Program-made: the position numbers and the translations under genes | Notes under the pieces: generated by a model | Seen by the model: only the letters and a program-made list of their open reading frames with translations | Database searches by the model: none | What the model was told of the DNA's origin: nothing | Shown: piece by piece, positions 45,513-64,000 of the stretch | Position numbering within the stretch: the first letter of the stretch is position 1 | Layout: each line of letters starts with the position of its first letter | DNA from: Amyelois transitella | Lineage: Eukaryota; Arthropoda; Insecta; Lepidoptera; Pyralidae | Length of the DNA: 64,000 nt | Assembly: GCF_032362555.1 (NCBI RefSeq) | Contig: NC_083520.1 | Coordinates: 992,001 to 1,056,000, forward strand | Reading direction: 5' to 3'

Positions 45513-45781
45513 CTAGCTGTGCCCGCAATTTCGTCCGCGTGGAATAGTTATTTTGGGCATCGTTGAAAACCTCAAGGATGAATAATTTTCCCGTTTTTTT
45601 CACATTTACCATTATTTCTTTGCTCCTTATAGTTGCAGCATGATGTAATATAGCCTAATGCCTTCCTCGATAAATGATCTATTCAACGCAAAAAGAATTT
45701 TTCAATTCGAACCAGTAGCTCCTGAGATTAGCGCGTTCAAACAAACAAACAAACTCTTCAGCTTTATAATATTAGTATAGA
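45513..45781 (-). mobile_element. Helitron-like element (Lep1-like), antisense
   Basis: The reverse strand runs TCTATACTAATATTATAAAG to GGGCACAGCTAG|T, the same ends as 14345-14613, at full length. Confidence 0.75.
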
Positions 45782-45854
45782 TGTCTTTTGTTTACTTTTA
45801 TTCATATTTTTATAATTTCTTCTATTTTTTGTGTCTACTTTTGTTTTATTGTTA

Positions 45855-46185
45855 TTCGTGTGGTTTCTGGCACTTTAATAGAATAGGATCACTGCTCTTT
45901 CCCATGGATGTTGTAAAGTGACTAAGGGAATTGGTACACTACACATTCATCCTACATAGTACAAGCTTCCGTGCTCGTCTGATAGCAAATAAAAAACATT
46001 GTGTGTGCCAGCTGCTTATCTTTCCGTAATGTATAAGTTAGTCAAGGGAAAGACTAAAAAAATTGGGATTGGCAAGCAAAATCACTGTTTGAATCTCAGC
46101 TCTTATTTTTACTTATCTTGATATTACTTATATTCTTGATACTGTCTCTAACTCTGTCTACTCCGTAAGGGATAAATAAAAACGT
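45855..46185 (+). mobile_element. Two decayed RTE-tailed SINE pieces
   Basis: 45855-45960 retains the head (CGTGTGGTTTCTGGCAC, CTTTCCCATGGATGTTGTAA). 46060-46185 retains part of the body and the tail (CTCTGTCTACTCCGTAAGGG). Confidence 0.6.
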
Positions 46186-47223
46186 AAGGGATCTCATGTT
46201 TGTTGATTGTTTTTTTGACGTCCACCAAACACAGCTCGGTCACCCAGTGACTATTAGTAATATGGATTATTGCATAAACTTCTCTCCTCCTCTTGGCGTT
46301 ATACTTGATTGTATCCTCATCCTTACTCTCTGGAAAGGAGTCCATTATTATTATTATAAATATAAGGTATTTTTTCAAAACTACCACACTATATCGGGCA
46401 CATTCATAGCTAATTGGGCACTAATTAATGTTCCACTCATATCTCTCTCGGAGCCACTGTTGGGGTTAAGGCACACAAAGAAATGTATGAAACCATAGAC
46501 AAGAAAATAACCAAACAAAATAAATAAATGAAGTAAGTAGTCATTGTAATAAAATGGCAATACATTACCGACAGGATATCAAAAATATTTTTTAACTAGG
46601 CAAGCAATCTGATTGATAGCCATTTTGAAGAGCCTTTTGTTGGTGTTTTGTGGATGTTTTCATGTAAATTTTGAACTAATTCAGAGATATTAAAGTAATT
46701 AAAATACCAAAAAATGATTTGTTAAATTAAATTTATATAGTTGTATAGTTTATGTTATTGTGTTGTTTGTTTAAAGAAGTCGCATTGTGAAAAAAAAACC
46801 GGAAAGAAGTATACTGTGTTTCAGTGTTCATATTTTTGTTTTTATTATATCAAAGTTATCATAATAATTAACATTTCAATTGATCGACTTAACAGAAAGG
46901 TGTAGTGTAGTTTAGAATACGTTAACTTCATTTACGTCGCGTGTTTGTACGTAAAATTTAGATCGACACAAGATGGCCGCCATTGAATGCCCGCTCCGCC
47001 AAAACCCGCTTGAAAGGTGCGATGTGTCATCCGTTGTGGAGCGCCTCGTGAGTATGCTGTGAAGCCGGCGTCTCGCACTGCGGCCGTTTTTCAGGTCGCA
47101 TCCGGCGGGGTTCCATTTCGTAAAATGGAATTTCGCCCGAGGCGCCAAAATATGAGGGGTGTTGACACTACTCTGACACCGTACCGTTACTCTGACGGCT
47201 GTACAAAATAATCGTAGACGAAG

Positions 47224-61643
<14,420 letters not shown>

Positions 61644-64000
61644 CCCACAGTTCGACCGAGGAATCAATGTGCAGTGCAAAAGGATAGGTGAGACGCGATA
61701 AGTGTGTGTTAGGACTTGTACGGTTAGATCTGATGGTGATAAGTTGCGATTTAAGTGGTCTCTGTGGCTGTGTCTTCGTTTATAAAGTATTATACAGATA
61801 TTTTAATATATTTTATACGATTTTATTCTAGAACAAGTCATTTGGTACTTTAGACTCCAGATGATTCTGACATACATACATACATAAAATCACGCCTCTT
61901 TCCCGGAGGGGTAGGCAGAGACTACCTCTTTCCACTTGCCACGATCTCTGCATATTTCCTTCGCTTCATCCACATTCATAACTCTCTTCATGCAAGCTCG
62001 GCGGTTTCGGGTACTTTTGACCTGACCCTTTAACAGGACGTCCTTAATTTGATCAAGATACGTTTGTCTAGGTTCCCACTCCGACCTTTCCCTCCACACC
62101 CTCCATGTATATCTGCTTAGTCAACCTGTTTTCATTCATCCTCTCCACATGACCGAACCATCTCAACATACCCTTTTCTATTCCTGTAACTACATCTTCT
62201 TTCACATCACATACATACATACATAAAATCACGCCTCTTTCCCGGAGGGGTAGGCAGAGACTATGTTGTTGTTGTTTCAAATCACAACATTCCCTTATCA
62301 CGCTGTTCCTTATCCGGTCACTCAATTTGACACCCAACATACTCCTTAACGCTCTCATTTCCACTGCATTTATTCTGCTTTCGTGCTTCTTTTGCCATAC
62401 CCAACTTTCACTCCCATACATTAATGTCGGGACCAACACGCCCCTGTGCACAGCCAGTCGAGTCTTTTTGGATAGTTTCTGACTGCTCATAAAGGCATGC
62501 AAAGCTCCATTCACCATGTTCCCCGCGTCCTTTCAATATCACTATCACACTTGCCATCTGATGTAAACTTTGATCCAAGACATACAAACTCTTTCACTTG
62601 CTCAACTTTTTCTCCTCCAATCAAAATATTACATGCTGTCATTTCTTTCTCCATTTCAAAAACCAGTGTTTTAGTTTTACTTACGTTCACTTTCATTCCT
62701 TTCTCTTTTAAAGCTTAATGCATACAGTGTACCATCTCCATTCTGACCTTGGTTGGTAATCACTGTTAATATTCTCTCTTATCAGTTGGTCTTTTTATTA
62801 TTAAGTGTGTATAACGGGTGCCCACAATACACGTTTTTTATTTGACATTACATTTAATGCAACATATTTGGTAGATTCACATATGAAAATGGCCATTAGG
62901 ACTTCTTGAATTGCGACAAATCACACAAATTAGGATTGAAAGTAATGTGTATATTAAAGTGAAACTATATTCTGTATATTTGTGCAAAAAGTGATAGAAC
63001 GCTAAAGTGCGCGTGTGTACGCTCAGGTGATTATTTAGACATGTCATATAATACTCACCTGTCATTCCACTGAAACAAAGAAAGTGAACAGCATAGCGAG
63101 ACTGATGGACTTGTGATGTGCAGCTTTGAATCTGTAACCGACGAAAACCTGACCAAAAAATACCGCCCCGGCCGGAATGTATAGTATATAAGGCATAGTA
63201 CAAATAACGTAATGCTTCGTAAATTAGTTGTGTAATGTATATATTGACCGTAACACCACTTGGGTTGCCTTACCTGTCGCGTGACTCGTTTTCCCTTTTT
63301 AACTGGCAGCTGTTTGGTGTGCGCTGTTGATGTGCGAAATGACAGAAACGCAAAAGGGCAAAATGTTTTTGGTTATCTACAATAAAATTCGGATATTGCG
63401 TCTCTCACGAGATACCTAATACGTTGATGTACTAATGATGATTTTTTTATGGAAGAATCTTATTTTGACAAGTGATGACGTAAAATCCGTATTTTGCTGT
63501 ACATATTAACGTTTCGCTAGCTAGCTGTTAACATTTTATTTCCTGCCCATCTGTGATGTGACATTTGTATTATGTATTGTAATTTTAACATTTAGTGGCA
63601 AGCGGTAGTAAAAAGTGTGACTTGGCATTATGCGTGAAATTTGCCCGAGTATGCCGTTTTGCGACACATGACATTTCGCGTATCGTCTTTACCCAAATCG
63701 ATTGGAACAATGCGCCATGCCGTGTCGAAGCTGAATAAAGTACAAAATTGCAGATAGTATGTATTGAAATCTGTTTATAATATAAAAACGACAATTAGCA
63801 TAATTATATAGTGCAATAATGTATGTACTCGCTAGAAATGCAGGTCCGGTTTGGGTGTTGTCGTAATCTGACCACTGGCATGATGAGTTTTATGATGATC
63901 TCACTTTTTTAATAATGGAAAGGTGATGAAAACATATTAAAAATGGAAGCAATTTGTGGCATAATATTTAATGTTCATCAATCATGATTTTTTTACCTAA
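61644..64000. other. KAT6 3' flank
   Basis: It holds an antisense RTE LINE relic at 61873-62712. The rest (62713-64000) has no recognised gene. An AATAAA at 63734-63739 could end a long KAT6 3'UTR, but this is a guess. Confidence 0.45.
61873..62712 (-). mobile_element. RTE-type LINE, 3' end, with a nested tail copy
   Basis: The minus strand encodes the C-terminal part of an endonuclease-reverse transcriptase polyprotein in broken frames. Recognisable parts: NVSKTKTLVFEMEKEMTA, LGSKFTSDGKCDSDIE, VLVPTLMYGSESWVWQK, LRWFGHVERMNENRLTKQ and EVVSAYPSGKEA. It ends in the (ATGT)n tail at 61873. At 62213-62265 a second short copy of the same tail is inserted in the body. It is 5' truncated and inactive. 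Confidence 0.85.

Larger units (their letters stand above)
40773..47223. other. Adk 3' flank and AT-rich intergenic region
   Basis: First AATAAA after the adenosine kinase stop at 40999-41004. 41040-43800 is very AT-rich with no repeat or gene recognised. 43860-44127 holds an unidentified minus-strand ORF. 45513-45781 is a Helitron-like element. 45855-45960 and 46130-46185 are SINE fragments. 46200-46900 is unrecognised. 46900-47223 is GC-richer and probably the KAT6 promoter and 5'UTR, with three TGTCA/TGACA words. Confidence 0.6.

Overview
This window is nuclear DNA of a moth or butterfly (Lepidoptera). It is AT-rich and carries spliced genes with consensus GT/AG introns. Dense short repeats are of kinds widespread in Lepidoptera: a SINE family with an (ATGT)n tail, RTE-type LINE 3' ends, Jockey-type LINE pieces, a tRNA-derived SINE and Helitron-like elements ending in CTAG|T. 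The species cannot be fixed from the sequence. No LTR element, endogenous virus, CRISPR array, rRNA or functional tRNA gene was seen.

Layout. 1-5661: four near-identical 1,408-bp tandem units, each holding the upstream region and first two coding exons of USO1/p115. The gene continues to 14757 (+). 14758-19267: repeats. 19268-22569 (-): VTI1A, a Golgi/TGN Qb-SNARE. 24284-27490 (+): a FERM-PDZ protein in one coding exon behind a 5'UTR intron. 27491-31161: repeats, including a Jockey LINE nested in a SINE and a SINE nested in a tRNA-derived SINE. 31162-32880 (-): mitochondrial HSP60, intronless, with a heat-shock element upstream. 33424-40772 (+): adenosine kinase, six exons, divergent from HSP60. 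40773-47223: AT-rich intergenic DNA with one unidentified short ORF. 47224-61643 (+): a MYST acetyltransferase of the KAT6/MOZ/MORF/Enok class, eleven coding exons, about 2,520 aa. 61644-64000: KAT6 3' flank with an RTE LINE relic.

The genes do not form an operon-like system. USO1 (vesicle tether) and VTI1A (SNARE) both serve Golgi membrane traffic and lie tail to tail; HSP60 and adenosine kinase share a 543-bp divergent promoter region. The unusual features are structural. Two exon-bearing tandem arrays (1,408 bp x4 in USO1; 122 bp x4.3 in KAT6) and two decayed partial exon copies in USO1 sit in one window. Transposon 3' ends repeatedly lie within tens of bases of splice acceptors. A SINE family and an RTE LINE share the same 3' tail. 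The second PHD finger of KAT6 is eroded in a very GC-rich exon. Both tandem arrays are so uniform that an assembly artefact must be excluded first.
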